Part shown: one piece after another, positions 1-7,050 of the stretch
Position numbering within the stretch: the stretch's first letter is position 1
How the letters are laid out: each line of letters starts with the position of its first letter
DNA from: a virus
Strand: one strand, 5' to 3'
Virus record (IMG/VR): IMGVR_UViG_3300050120_000012
Location: 1 to 64,000 of that record
Length of the DNA: 64,000 nucleotides
Notes under the pieces: generated by a model
Seen by the model: only the letters and a program-made list of their open reading frames with translations
Databases searched by the model: none
Told to the model about the DNA's origin: nothing
Position numbers and translations under genes: made by a program

Positions 1-345
1 GTGATCGCTGCGCAGAAGAAGGCCATGTCCGACGTGGTGGCCGCCACCAGCCCGCCCGCACCCGCTGCGGCGGCTCTGGCCCTCGCCACGACCGAACTGG
101 ACGGCGCAGTCGTCGGACAGCCCTACACCGGCTCCCTGTCGATCTCCGGGGGCACAGCGCCCTATACGGTGAGCGCCAGCGCCGACGTGGACAACGGCGT
201 CGAGATCGACTCCACCGGCTCTGTGACCGGCACGCCCGAAAACGCGGTGGAGACCACCTTCACCGTGACCGTGACCGACTCCGCCACGCCGCCCGCCGAA
301 GTGTCCGGCGAAGTGACGATGACCACGGCTGCGGCGTCCGCCTAA
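1..345 (+). CDS. Ig-like domain protein, C-terminal part (5' end outside window)
   Basis: The reading frame is open from base 1 and ends at TAA 343-345, so the true start probably lies upstream; the GTG at base 1 may be internal. The visible 114 residues are an Ala/Pro-rich linker followed by one Ig-like domain of the 'putative Ig' (He_PIG) type, recognisable from GQPYTGSLSISGGTAPYTV and the later TGTPENAVETTFTVTVTD. Such domains decorate phage capsids and tails and are thought to give weak surface binding. It is the only rightward gene at the left edge and is followed at once by a strong terminator. I am sure of the fold type but not of the specific role. Confidence 0.7.
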   Translation: MIAAQKKAMSDVVAATSPPAPAAAALALATTELDGAVVGQPYTGSLSISGGTAPYTVSASADVDNGVEIDSTGSVTGTPENAVETTFTVTVTDSATPPAEVSGEVTMTTAAASA

Positions 346-371
346 ACCCCGGACTAGACCGTGAATCTAAG

Positions 372-402
372 AAGCCCCCGGAAGCGATTCCGGGGGCTTT
401 TT
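372..402 (+). terminator. Rho-independent terminator after the Ig-like gene
   Basis: A perfect 12-bp stem (372-383 with 388-399) with a GCGA loop is followed by a T run (398-402). It lies 26 bases after the stop of the rightward gene and closes that transcript. Confidence 0.92.
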
Positions 403-649
403 AATACCGTGAGGCTGGCTTTCGAGTTCGCCGGGGGTGATGCACCATCCCCTGATAGCGATCCAGCGCCGTAGCTGTGGACCTGACCTACCGCCTGCAC
501 GGCAAACTTGAGATGGATACCGGCCTATCCAACTCGCTCAGATCGCCCTTCCCGCATCGTGCCGGGCCGAACTCTCCATCACTAGATCACTTGCCCATCG
601 CAGGGTAGCGCATTGCCTTCGTGATCTGAGCATAGTCCCATATGAAAGA
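403..649. other. Non-coding convergence zone
   Basis: About 250 bases between two converging transcripts. I find no credible reading frame. Stretches on both strands look like tRNA D-arms (for example around 672-712 on the minus strand), but none completes a cloverleaf or has a GTTCRA T-loop, so no RNA gene is called. Confidence 0.5.
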
Positions 650-675
650 ACCCCCGTCAACTGAATGACGGGGGT
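650..675 (-). terminator. Hairpin terminator candidate of the leftward block
   Basis: A perfect 10-bp stem (650-659 with 666-675) has a 6-base loop. On the minus strand it is followed by TCTTTCAT, a weak T tract. It sits about 90 bases past the stop of the last leftward gene (763) and faces the terminator at 372-402, as expected for converging transcription units. Confidence 0.6.
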
Positions 676-762
676 CCTAATGCCCTAAAGCCGCTGAGCT
701 ACATCGGACGGAGGTCCGGGGAGGCGCAGAGACCCTAACAGAATGGGTCTGACGATCAAGCC

Positions 763-1356
763 TTACTCGGCGAAACCGTCATCCCCGGCTGATCCACCTT
801 CCTGACGACGGGCATCTTGTCGAGCTTGTGCTTCGGCCCCATCGGAGCCGGGAGCGACGGTCGAACCGGCGGTTCCCTTGCCGGGCGTCATGTCCCGGCT
901 GACGGCGCGGTTGACCTTGGGACCGTCGAGAGTTCCGGCCATGCCGGGGACTTCGTTGGCCTTCTGAAGGTCCTGATCCGTGAGGCTGGACGCCTTCAGG
1001 GTGTTCAGCGTCGGACCACCGGACGACTTGCCGGGTTCGACGATCCGAAGAATGTTGCCGCCGGGAACGGTCGCTTCGGGGCTGGACACCTGATTGCGGT
1101 TCCAATCCCAAATGTGGTGACGATTCTCCGGGGTGTTCCCGCCGAGAACTTCTTCGGCGATGTCGCCCACGGATTGACCGCCATCCTTGACGTAGAACTG
1201 GTGGATGGCATGGCCGACTTCGGACTTGTCGGCGGCGTCTTGTTCCTTGGCGTCGAGAGACTTCCCGGCGTCGGAATCGGGAGCCGGGGTGTCGGTGCGG
1301 CCCTTCGTCTTGTCGTCGGCGGCGGGCTTTTCGGCGGTGGTGGCGGCTGCGGCCAT
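763..1356 (-). CDS. LysM-like domain protein with acidic C-terminal tail
   Basis: 197 residues from ATG 1354-1356, preceded by a GAAGGAAA ribosome site; this start is preferred over upstream in-frame ones because of that site. The N-terminal third is a charged, low-complexity Ala/Asp/Lys region. The middle has a LysM-like core: FYVKDGGQSVGDIAEEVLGG, an IWDWNRNQ segment and PGGNILRI near its end, as in peptidoglycan-binding LysM repeats. The C-terminal third is Gly/Asp-rich and ends GDDGFAE, one of the recurring acidic-aromatic tails in this genome. No signal peptide is visible, so a virion or intracellular role is as likely as a wall-bound one. It is the last gene of the left leftward block. 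Confidence 0.72.
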   Translation of the reverse strand: MAAAATTAEKPAADDKTKGRTDTPAPDSDAGKSLDAKEQDAADKSEVGHAIHQFYVKDGGQSVGDIAEEVLGGNTPENRHHIWDWNRNQVSSPEATVPGGNILRIVEPGKSSGGPTLNTLKASSLTDQDLQKANEVPGMAGTLDGPKVNRAVSRDMTPGKGTAGSTVAPGSDGAEAQARQDARRQEGGSAGDDGFAE

Positions 1357-1450
1357 GGTCTGGATTTCCTTCGGTTGATGTAACCGCCCTGATCCTATAG
1401 GCGCAGGCGGTGAACGGGTAGGCGGCGCGATTGTTCCTCTATTCCAGCCG

Positions 1451-1735
1451 CTAATGCAAGTCTTGGCCGGTTCGGAGCATTTCCAGTTGCAGCTTGTAGC
1501 CCTCCGCCTCCAGTTGGGCGGCCTTGAGAAGACCATGAAGAGCTAGGATCGCGTGATAGTTCTCGAATAGAGTTTTCGCGATCAGGATCATGGTATCCCT
1601 CAAACCGGCCAAGCGCATCAATGGAGATTGCGCTTTGACCACGATAGCAAGGATCATGCGGCGGACGATTACATCATCCACCGTATTAAGGTCTTCTTCA
1701 GTCATCTTCAGGAACTCCGTACCATTGATAGACAT
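1451..1735 (-). CDS. Small helical protein, unknown
   Basis: 94 residues from ATG 1733-1735, overlapping the end of the TOPRIM gene by 38 bases. The sequence is predominantly alpha-helical (DVIVRRMILAIVVKAQ, LMRLAGLRDTMILIAKTLFE) with no membrane segment of convincing length and no motif I recognise. The order of genes suggests co-transcription and possibly a partner role for the TopoVI-A-like protein upstream. An in-frame start further upstream (to 1825) would lie almost wholly inside the neighbouring gene and is less likely. Confidence 0.6.
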   Translation of the reverse strand: MSINGTEFLKMTEEDLNTVDDVIVRRMILAIVVKAQSPLMRLAGLRDTMILIAKTLFENYHAILALHGLLKAAQLEAEGYKLQLEMLRTGQDLH

Positions 1736-2684
1736 CTCTCGGTTCAGGCGGTCCCTTCGGAGCAAGGGTGTCCACCAAAGCCTTGATCTCAGACCGTTGC
1801 TGATCTCGCTCTTCGACTCTGGCATCCCAAGCTTCCTGATCTCTGATCGCTAGGACGTTATCACGGATCAGGCTTTCGGTGATAGTCGGGTCCAGAGCGT
1901 CTAGCTCCCACACATCATTGCCGAAGCTTTCCTTGTATTTGCCGGTGCGGCTATCACCCTTCTTCGCTGGCATTGGTGGAGGGTTATGCTCTTCCACCTG
2001 ATCCATGTTGAGCGCCAGACGGTTAAACTCCACAGCAAAACCGCCAAACATCCATAGGCGGGTTTCATTGTCTCGGGTCATGTCCATGCCGGACGGATCA
2101 TGATCTCCCAAGTGGAAGATGATAGGTTCGTATCCATCCTTCTTCCATCCGCGTAACGTCATCCCTAGACGCCATTGCGCAGACTGCGACATATATCCAC
2201 GACAGGCGAAGTAGGGAACCTCCAGTTCGTTGCAGACGCCTTCGATGACGCCGATCAAGGCGTCCTTTTCGATCAGCACAAGCGGACGAACCTTTTGGTT
2301 CTTCCACATATCCACATTCCAACTATCCGCCGCGCCCTTGAGGAACGGAAGGTACTTGTCGGTCTCAGACCACTTCTGATCTGAAGCTGGAATCCACGGA
2401 TCGTCTTGGAAGCCCATCTCGCGCATGTACCGCGTGTTATCCCCGATGGAATACCAATCGACTAGACCGGCGATGCGAGCCTTGGACAGTGTATCGCCAA
2501 GCCGCTTGTATTCTTGGATGGTGTTTCGCTCGACAAGCTTGCGGGCGACGAACTGATAGTAGAGCGAGCGCAGCGTCAGAGCGAAACCCTTGGCCGCGTA
2601 TTCTGCGATGATGGCGTTCGCCTGATCGATTTGCTTTTGAACCGGCTTAGTGAACCGCTTCTTCTCATACATGATGTAGGGCAT
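1698..2684 (-). CDS. Topoisomerase VI-A / Spo11-like TOPRIM protein
   Basis: 328 residues. Residues 37-45 (TLRSLYYQF) resemble the 5Y-CAP winged-helix motif carrying the catalytic tyrosine of TopoVI-A/Spo11, where Arg-x-x-Tyr-Tyr is typical. Residues 134-200 form a TOPRIM domain: a hydrophobic strand ending IEK (Glu139), then CRGYMS at 161-166, then GDHDPSG (193-199) as the DxD metal site. In TopoVI and Spo11 these two domains cleave and re-join DNA with magnesium. The C-terminal 110 residues are charged and helical. No TopoVI-B-like GHKL ATPase partner is visible in the window. The start gives a TAATG junction with the upstream gene. Family assignment is by motif; topoisomerase or nuclease activity is inference. 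Confidence 0.72.
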   Translation of the reverse strand: MPYIMYEKKRFTKPVQKQIDQANAIIAEYAAKGFALTLRSLYYQFVARKLVERNTIQEYKRLGDTLSKARIAGLVDWYSIGDNTRYMREMGFQDDPWIPASDQKWSETDKYLPFLKGAADSWNVDMWKNQKVRPLVLIEKDALIGVIEGVCNELEVPYFACRGYMSQSAQWRLGMTLRGWKKDGYEPIIFHLGDHDPSGMDMTRDNETRLWMFGGFAVEFNRLALNMDQVEEHNPPPMPAKKGDSRTGKYKESFGNDVWELDALDPTITESLIRDNVLAIRDQEAWDARVEERDQQRSEIKALVDTLAPKGPPEPRDVYQWYGVPEDD

Positions 2685-3013
2685 TACTTCGCTTCCCCGG
2701 TAAGGACTAGACCGATCTCGCGGTGCATGTCCTTCGTCATCCGACTGATCTTGTTCTCCAGATCACGGATGGGAATGTGATGACGCTTACGGACTTCTTC
2801 AGCCTTGATGATCCGCGCCTTGGCTTCCTCCAGCGTCTTCGCTCGCCCGGCGAGGTTTTGCTTGGTGAAGGCCACACCGCCGAGATCGCCATCCCGGACG
2901 CCGCCGATCTGATTATCCGACTCAGATGTCACCCGGAGGATTTCATAGGGGCCTTTGGATTGGCGCATGAAGTCTGTCTTCATGATCCCATAAAACAGAG
3001 TGGGCTTTGCCAT
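2684..3013 (-). CDS. Hypothetical protein upstream of TopoVI-A-like gene
   Basis: 109 residues, ATG at 3011-3013; its stop shares a base with the TOPRIM gene start (TAATG), so translation is probably coupled. The N-terminal half has alternating strands (MAKPTLFYGIMKTDF; PYEILRVTSE) and the C-terminal half is a long charged helix (EEAKARIIKAEEVRKRHHIP...IRDLENKISRMTKDM) likely to form a coiled coil. I do not recognise the family. Tight coupling makes it a candidate partner of the TopoVI-A-like protein. Confidence 0.68.
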   Translation of the reverse strand: MAKPTLFYGIMKTDFMRQSKGPYEILRVTSESDNQIGGVRDGDLGGVAFTKQNLAGRAKTLEEAKARIIKAEEVRKRHHIPIRDLENKISRMTKDMHREIGLVLTGEAK

Positions 3014-3019
3014 TGTGAT

Positions 3020-3613
3020 CTAGTTCCTCTGAGGACGAACGAATGATTGATATGAAGTCTTCTTATCCCATTCCCACTCGCCAAGCGGGATATTGCCGTC
3101 CGCGTCCACCATATCGACAGTAACGCGACAGCCGGTGGCGAAGTCCGGTGCATTAGGTATTACAGTGTCCGACATGAGTTCAGCCGCGAAATCTTTTACG
3201 TCGTCAAACTCATCAAACATTTGAGCTTGATCCCCGGCGATTTGATGCTCATGATAGTCTTCAGATGTACCGTCGCAGAACTCGTCTGGAGCGTGATGAG
3301 CAAAGTACCCCCGAATGATATACAGCGTCGTCCCCAACTCTATGTGCTGACGGAAGATGCCAAGTATGTCACCGACTCCAATGTGATCCCCACTACCGAA
3401 GCCGCGTTGGCGAAGCGTGTGGACGAAGAGGCGCGCGATAGCATTCTGAAGACGCTTGTGAGGGACGGACTCTTGGATGATGTCTCCGACCATCTTAACG
3501 GCGTGTGGGACGGCACGGTACTCCATTGGCCCCCAATTATCACGAACCGTCTTCAAGATGATTTCGAGTTGGGGCCTCAACGCTTCGTCCTTTTTTGATA
3601 AGCCAGTTCGCAT
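3020..3613 (-). CDS. Hypothetical protein, unknown
   Basis: 197 residues from ATG 3611-3613, chosen because a longer frame would cover most of the neighbour that ends at 3577. It is a soluble-looking mixed protein with an acidic middle (EDYHEHQIAGDQAQMFDEFD) and a C-terminal strand-rich segment (FATGCRVTVDMVDADGNIP). There is no membrane segment or motif that I can name. Six bases separate it from the next gene in the leftward operon. Confidence 0.62.
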   Translation of the reverse strand: MRTGLSKKDEALRPQLEIILKTVRDNWGPMEYRAVPHAVKMVGDIIQESVPHKRLQNAIARLFVHTLRQRGFGSGDHIGVGDILGIFRQHIELGTTLYIIRGYFAHHAPDEFCDGTSEDYHEHQIAGDQAQMFDEFDDVKDFAAELMSDTVIPNAPDFATGCRVTVDMVDADGNIPLGEWEWDKKTSYQSFVRPQRN

Positions 3614-3750
3614 TCCTTGGCCGCGTCTTCCATCGTGGGCGCAGCACCTTCGTCCAAGTGGATCACTCGCACGCCATCGTGCCGGTCGATCCACCATTTG
3701 AATTTTATCGGCGCAGGATTATTCTCCCGCTCTAGCACTACCTGATACAT
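3577..3750 (-). CDS. Small hypothetical protein
   Basis: 57 residues from ATG 3748-3750. The start is supported by the leader motif TTCACAGG-TG-TTCACA immediately upstream, seen before several other genes here. The sequence (MYQVVLERENNPAPIKFKWW...EDAAKECELAYQKRTKR) suggests a short beta hairpin followed by a helix. It overlaps the next gene by 37 bases. No function recognised. Confidence 0.62.
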   Translation of the reverse strand: MYQVVLERENNPAPIKFKWWIDRHDGVRVIHLDEGAAPTMEDAAKECELAYQKRTKR

Positions 3751-3776
3751 TGTGAACACCTGTGAAGTCCACACAA

Positions 3777-3814
3777 TAAAACGGCCTAGACCGCGTTGTC
3801 AACGATCTAGGCCG
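3777..3814 (-). terminator. CTAG-type hairpin terminator with TTGACA in the loop
   Basis: A perfect 9-bp inverted repeat (3782-3790 with 3806-3814), CGGCCTAGA/TCTAGGCCG, is followed on the minus strand by TTTTATT. It terminates the transcript of the gene ending at 3838. The loop also contains TTGACA (3797-3802) with an AT-rich segment about 17 bases on, so it may double as a promoter for the gene starting at 3750. Confidence 0.7.
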
Positions 3815-3837
3815 AATTACTGCGTAGGTGGACGGTG

Positions 3838-4353
3838 TTAGGCTCCAGCGCCCTTGAACACGTTCTCCACGACTTCTTCGGCGTCGTGAATCTTCGCCAG
3901 AGCGATCTTCACGTCCGCCGCGATGTCCGCGCCGACATGCTTCACTAGCGCGTCGAAACGCGCCTTCAGCACCGACACGGCGTTGCCGTTGGCGACTTGC
4001 GCCCCGGTCTGCGCCGACAGAGATTGGGTCTCCGCCTTGGACACCTGATCGGCGGTGTTCGACGCCGACTTGATCGCCGTCGAGAGATCGACGATGGCGA
4101 CCGATTGTTCCGGCGTGGCGTTCAGCGTCGAGATGATGTCCTTCGCCGACGTGGCGTCAGTCAGCGCGAGCGCCCCGGAGGACGATTTCGCTGCATTCGA
4201 CAGGTCGCTCGCCGCTTGCTTGATCCCCTCCGCCGCGCTTGCCGTCGCCGCCGGGTCTTCCTTGTTCACTTCGGCTTCCGCCGCTCCCGCTTGCGCGGTT
4301 CCCGTTGTGTCGCTCATAGTAGTCTCGCCTTTCTTTCCAAAATTCCATGCCAT
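3838..4353 (-). CDS. Ala-rich helical protein, possible virion or coiled-coil protein
   Basis: 171 residues from ATG 4351-4353, preceded by AAGGATAGG; a second start at 4317 (MSDTTGTAQ) is also possible. Composition is dominated by Ala, Ser, Asp and Lys with small-residue helices (AASAAEGIKQAASDLSNAAK; ADVKIALAKIHDAEEVVENVF). There are no Cys or Trp residues beyond the first few positions and no signal peptide. The pattern resembles phasin-like or structural coiled-coil proteins, but I cannot assign a family. It is followed by a hairpin terminator, so it ends a transcription sub-unit. Confidence 0.65.
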   Translation of the reverse strand: MAWNFGKKGETTMSDTTGTAQAGAAEAEVNKEDPAATASAAEGIKQAASDLSNAAKSSSGALALTDATSAKDIISTLNATPEQSVAIVDLSTAIKSASNTADQVSKAETQSLSAQTGAQVANGNAVSVLKARFDALVKHVGADIAADVKIALAKIHDAEEVVENVFKGAGA

Positions 4354-4357
4354 GATC

Positions 4358-4729
4358 CTATCCTTCAGGCTCCGCGTCCACGCCCTCAGTCGGGGACTCA
4401 AAAGCCTTGTCGCTGTAGTTCATCGGCTTGCCGAGCTTGGCTTCGATACCCGCACGCATGGCCTCCGCCTGTGTGTCGGATAATCCGGTGATGATAAGCG
4501 TGTGAGGGTCACGCATCATCGGATTGCAGTTGACCATCGTTCCGCGTGTGCCGAGCGATTGTCCCACGATGTCTTTCCATGTGACGTGTACGCGGATCGG
4601 CGCATCGTCCCATTCGGCCATGCGACCGCCGACCTTGGCTTCCGCTTTACGGAACTCCCCGTAAGCTCGCCGGGCCATCTGAGTGATGGTGTCTTCCGGC
4701 GCTCGAATCTTCATCGCTGAAGATGCCAT
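4358..4729 (-). CDS. Hypothetical protein
   Basis: 123 residues from ATG 4727-4729 with GGAGACC upstream. An N-terminal helical part (DTITQMARRAYGEFRKAEAKV) is followed by a strand-rich core (APIRVHVTWKDIVGQ, HTLIITGLSDTQAEAMRAGIEAKLG) reminiscent of a small alpha/beta domain, then an acidic end (EGVDAEPEG). Four bases separate it from the next gene. No family recognised. Confidence 0.66.
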   Translation of the reverse strand: MASSAMKIRAPEDTITQMARRAYGEFRKAEAKVGGRMAEWDDAPIRVHVTWKDIVGQSLGTRGTMVNCNPMMRDPHTLIITGLSDTQAEAMRAGIEAKLGKPMNYSDKAFESPTEGVDAEPEG

Positions 4730-4778
4730 TCAAAGGTCTCCGATCCAAAAATGCCGCCAGAGCCAAGCCCAATAGGAC

Positions 4779-5429
4779 TCAGACGTATCGATAGTTTTGT
4801 GCCGCATGGTTTCCTCCGCGCGCGGAGGCTCTTTTGGCCGCCGTCGAGCCCTTGTACGTCTTCTTCTGACGCTTGGTAAGCTGGTAGGTTCCACGGCCCC
4901 GGCGGACGTTGCGCGAGACCTTCTTCCGAGCCCGCTGAAGGTGGTGGGGCTTCTGGACCGGCGTCACGTCGCGGAAGTCCCTCATGGGCCTCTCAGCCTC
5001 GATTCCGGGGCCAGCGAGGGCCATAGCGGCGACGGCGGCCCCGGCGATCATGGACAGGGGGCGGAAGCGGCGTTCATCTCTCATAGGGTCCTCCAGTAAA
5101 TGCGCCATGGCGCGGGCTTCCAGCGCGGAATAGTCCGCGTGAATCATGTCGTGGTACGACGGACCACCGTGTAGTGGATCAGAGAAGGCCAATGCAGCGC
5201 CGTAACCTTTGACCACCACGACGACTCGCTCATCGGAGATCATCGCCTTAAGTCTAGCGATGTCCTCTTCCGAAACAATTCCGCGTGCGGTCATTGGAAT
5301 CTCATTGCAGGGGTTCGCTATGCTTTGCTCGATAAGCTCTTCGGCGTGCTTGTGCATCACCGTCCCACGCTCGACGGGGGAGAGATTATCGAAGGCGATG
5401 CGGCCTGTAGGAGTGATCCGGTTGGTCAT
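4779..5429 (-). CDS. Chimeric-looking protein with a family A polymerase motif A segment
   Basis: 216 residues from ATG 5427-5429, which has the AAGG-ATTCAC leader. Around residues 97-112 the segment HADYSALEARAMAHLLED matches motif A of family A DNA polymerases (DYSxxEAR), yet no other polymerase motif is present. It is followed by a hydrophobic Ala/Met-rich stretch (LSMIAGAAVAAMALAG) and a strongly basic C-terminus (HHLQRARKKVSRNVRRGRG, RQKKTYKG). This looks like a polymerase fragment fused to a membrane- or nucleic-acid-binding tail, or a mimic. The window's real polymerase (55390-57567) is intact. Function unknown. Confidence 0.6.
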   Translation of the reverse strand: MTNRITPTGRIAFDNLSPVERGTVMHKHAEELIEQSIANPCNEIPMTARGIVSEEDIARLKAMISDERVVVVVKGYGAALAFSDPLHGGPSYHDMIHADYSALEARAMAHLLEDPMRDERRFRPLSMIAGAAVAAMALAGPGIEAERPMRDFRDVTPVQKPHHLQRARKKVSRNVRRGRGTYQLTKRQKKTYKGSTAAKRASARGGNHAAQNYRYV

Positions 5430-5461
5430 GTGAATCCTTGTGATGCTGGAGTATGGCGCGG

Positions 5462-6988
5462 TCAAGACCGCTTGTCCATCTCCATTCCGGTGACGTTGAT
5501 GAGGGTGTTCTTCGCGCGGGTGACGGCGACGTATTGCAGATTAACCTCTTGCTCATAGGCCCATCCCGACGTGACGAACGGCGACGGCATGATCTCATTG
5601 AGGCCGAGAACATAGACGGTATGCCATTCGAGACCCTTGGAACGGTGAACCGAACAGAGGGTAACTTTGTCGTCCGACGACACTTCATCGCCGAACATGG
5701 ACATGACTTGCGTCTGGAGTTCAGCCATCCCGGCGTCGGCGTTCGTCTTCACAACGTGATCGATGATGAACTGCATCGTATCGACGAGATCGTGAACGGC
5801 GTCCACACGAACCATGTTCTCGGCCAAGGTAGCCTTCTCGACTTCCTTAGAGCGATAGCCCTCCAGCTTGTCCTTCAGCGCCGTCAGCCTCTTCACGCCG
5901 GGCCAGCGTTGCGCCAGCGCGAGGATACCGTGACCGACCTTGCGGCCTTCGATCATCGCGGGAATGCCTTCGCGGATCAGTGCAAAGCATGTCTTCACAA
6001 GGAACTTGTTATAGCGCGACAGGATAGCTTGGCCGGGTTTAACGGTGGAGATCAAATCTTTATAGGCGACTTCGCCGTAGAAACCATCGGGAGCCTTGTC
6101 GGCGGACTCGATATGCGAGACGAACTTCTGCGCCTGCTCGACAACCGCCTTCGGGCAACGGTAGGACACGGACAGATAGAGCTTCTTCGCCATGAATTGC
6201 TTGGCGATCAACTCCAGAGAATCGTTGTCCGCGCCAGTGAAGCCGAAGATGGCTTGGTGGGGATCGCCAACCGCGACCAAGCGTCCACCCCGGCCAAGCA
6301 TCGCAGCGGCGAGCGCACGACGGGTAGGGTTCGTATCTTGGGCTTCGTCAACGATCACCCACTCATGCTTCAGCATAGGGAGCTTCAGCAAGAGCGGGAG
6401 ATAGACCATATCGTCGAAGTCAACGCAGGAGTGATCGGCGTTGGACTTCTTCAGCACGGCGCGAGCGAAGGGGATGATCTGATCGGTGCGCAGACCTTCC
6501 GGGAAGTTCTCCAGAAGGTCGAAGTGGTCGATCATCGCCTGCCACACAGCGTTGTCGTTCGCATCGCCAGCGGCGATCAGAGCGCCGATGCCGCGTTGCT
6601 TCGCCATGGACACGATCCCGGCGATGTAGGGCGCAACCGGCTCCAGATCGGCGCGGATGGTCTTCATGCCGTCCACGATGCGTTGGACTTTCTTGTCCGT
6701 CACGTCGAGCTTTTCAGCCTTCCATGAGAACATAAGTTGGCGGAAACCGGCGGAGTGGAAGGTGGAAGCGTACACGCCCTTGCGACCGGCGACACGTTGC
6801 TTCAGTTCAGCGGCCATCTTGGAATTGTATGCGCCGAGGAAAACCTTGCCGGACATGAAGTCCAGACCGTCGATCAGAGTGGAGGTTTTGCCAGCGCCCG
6901 CGACGGCTTCGACAACGATGTTTCCCGTACCGACTTTGACTTCTTCGAAGTAGGCGATCTGCGAAGTGGAGTGTGCGTAGGAGGTCAT
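5462..6988 (-). CDS. UvrD/PcrA-like superfamily 1A DNA helicase
   Basis: 508 residues, ATG 6986-6988, a short family member. Visible motifs in order: Walker A AGAGKTST (30-37), Walker B VDEAQD (213-218), motif III GDPHQAIFGF (241-250), motif IV SYRCP (275-279), motif V VHRSKGLEW (447-455) and motif VI VAVTRAK (487-493). These define an ATP-dependent 3'-5' single-strand DNA translocase or helicase, probably used in replication or recombination. A strong promoter (7021-7050) lies directly upstream, so it can be expressed apart from the preceding genes. The family assignment is secure; the precise phage role is inferred. Confidence 0.93.
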   Translation of the reverse strand: MTSYAHSTSQIAYFEEVKVGTGNIVVEAVAGAGKTSTLIDGLDFMSGKVFLGAYNSKMAAELKQRVAGRKGVYASTFHSAGFRQLMFSWKAEKLDVTDKKVQRIVDGMKTIRADLEPVAPYIAGIVSMAKQRGIGALIAAGDANDNAVWQAMIDHFDLLENFPEGLRTDQIIPFARAVLKKSNADHSCVDFDDMVYLPLLLKLPMLKHEWVIVDEAQDTNPTRRALAAAMLGRGGRLVAVGDPHQAIFGFTGADNDSLELIAKQFMAKKLYLSVSYRCPKAVVEQAQKFVSHIESADKAPDGFYGEVAYKDLISTVKPGQAILSRYNKFLVKTCFALIREGIPAMIEGRKVGHGILALAQRWPGVKRLTALKDKLEGYRSKEVEKATLAENMVRVDAVHDLVDTMQFIIDHVVKTNADAGMAELQTQVMSMFGDEVSSDDKVTLCSVHRSKGLEWHTVYVLGLNEIMPSPFVTSGWAYEQEVNLQYVAVTRAKNTLINVTGMEMDKRS

Positions 6989-7020
6989 TCCAAGGGTCCT
7001 ATATCGGATGAAGATGGCCC

Positions 7021-7050
7021 CTTATAGAATGTCCCAATCGTCCCTGTCAA
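7021..7050 (-). promoter_or_regulatory. Sigma70-type leftward promoter of the helicase gene
   Basis: On the minus strand TTGACA (7045-7050), an 18-base spacer and TATAAG (7021-7026), 33 bases before the helicase ATG. The -35 box overlaps the stop codon of the upstream gene. This is the best consensus promoter in the window. Confidence 0.75.

Noticed and set aside
575-640. Second tRNA-like stretch (GGGTAGCGCATTGCC...) on the plus strand
   Set aside because: Stems do not close with canonical lengths and the T-arm is missing.
672-712. tRNA-like 5' half on the minus strand (TAGCTCAGCGG... D-arm)
   Set aside because: The D-arm fits but no anticodon stem, T-loop (GTTCRA) or matching 3' acceptor follows, so it is not a functional tRNA; it may be a remnant.
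5453-6727. Long rightward frame (424 codons) opposite the UvrD-like helicase
   Set aside because: It is a mirror of a well-supported gene, lacks a ribosome site, and has His/Arg/Asp-rich composition typical of antisense frames.
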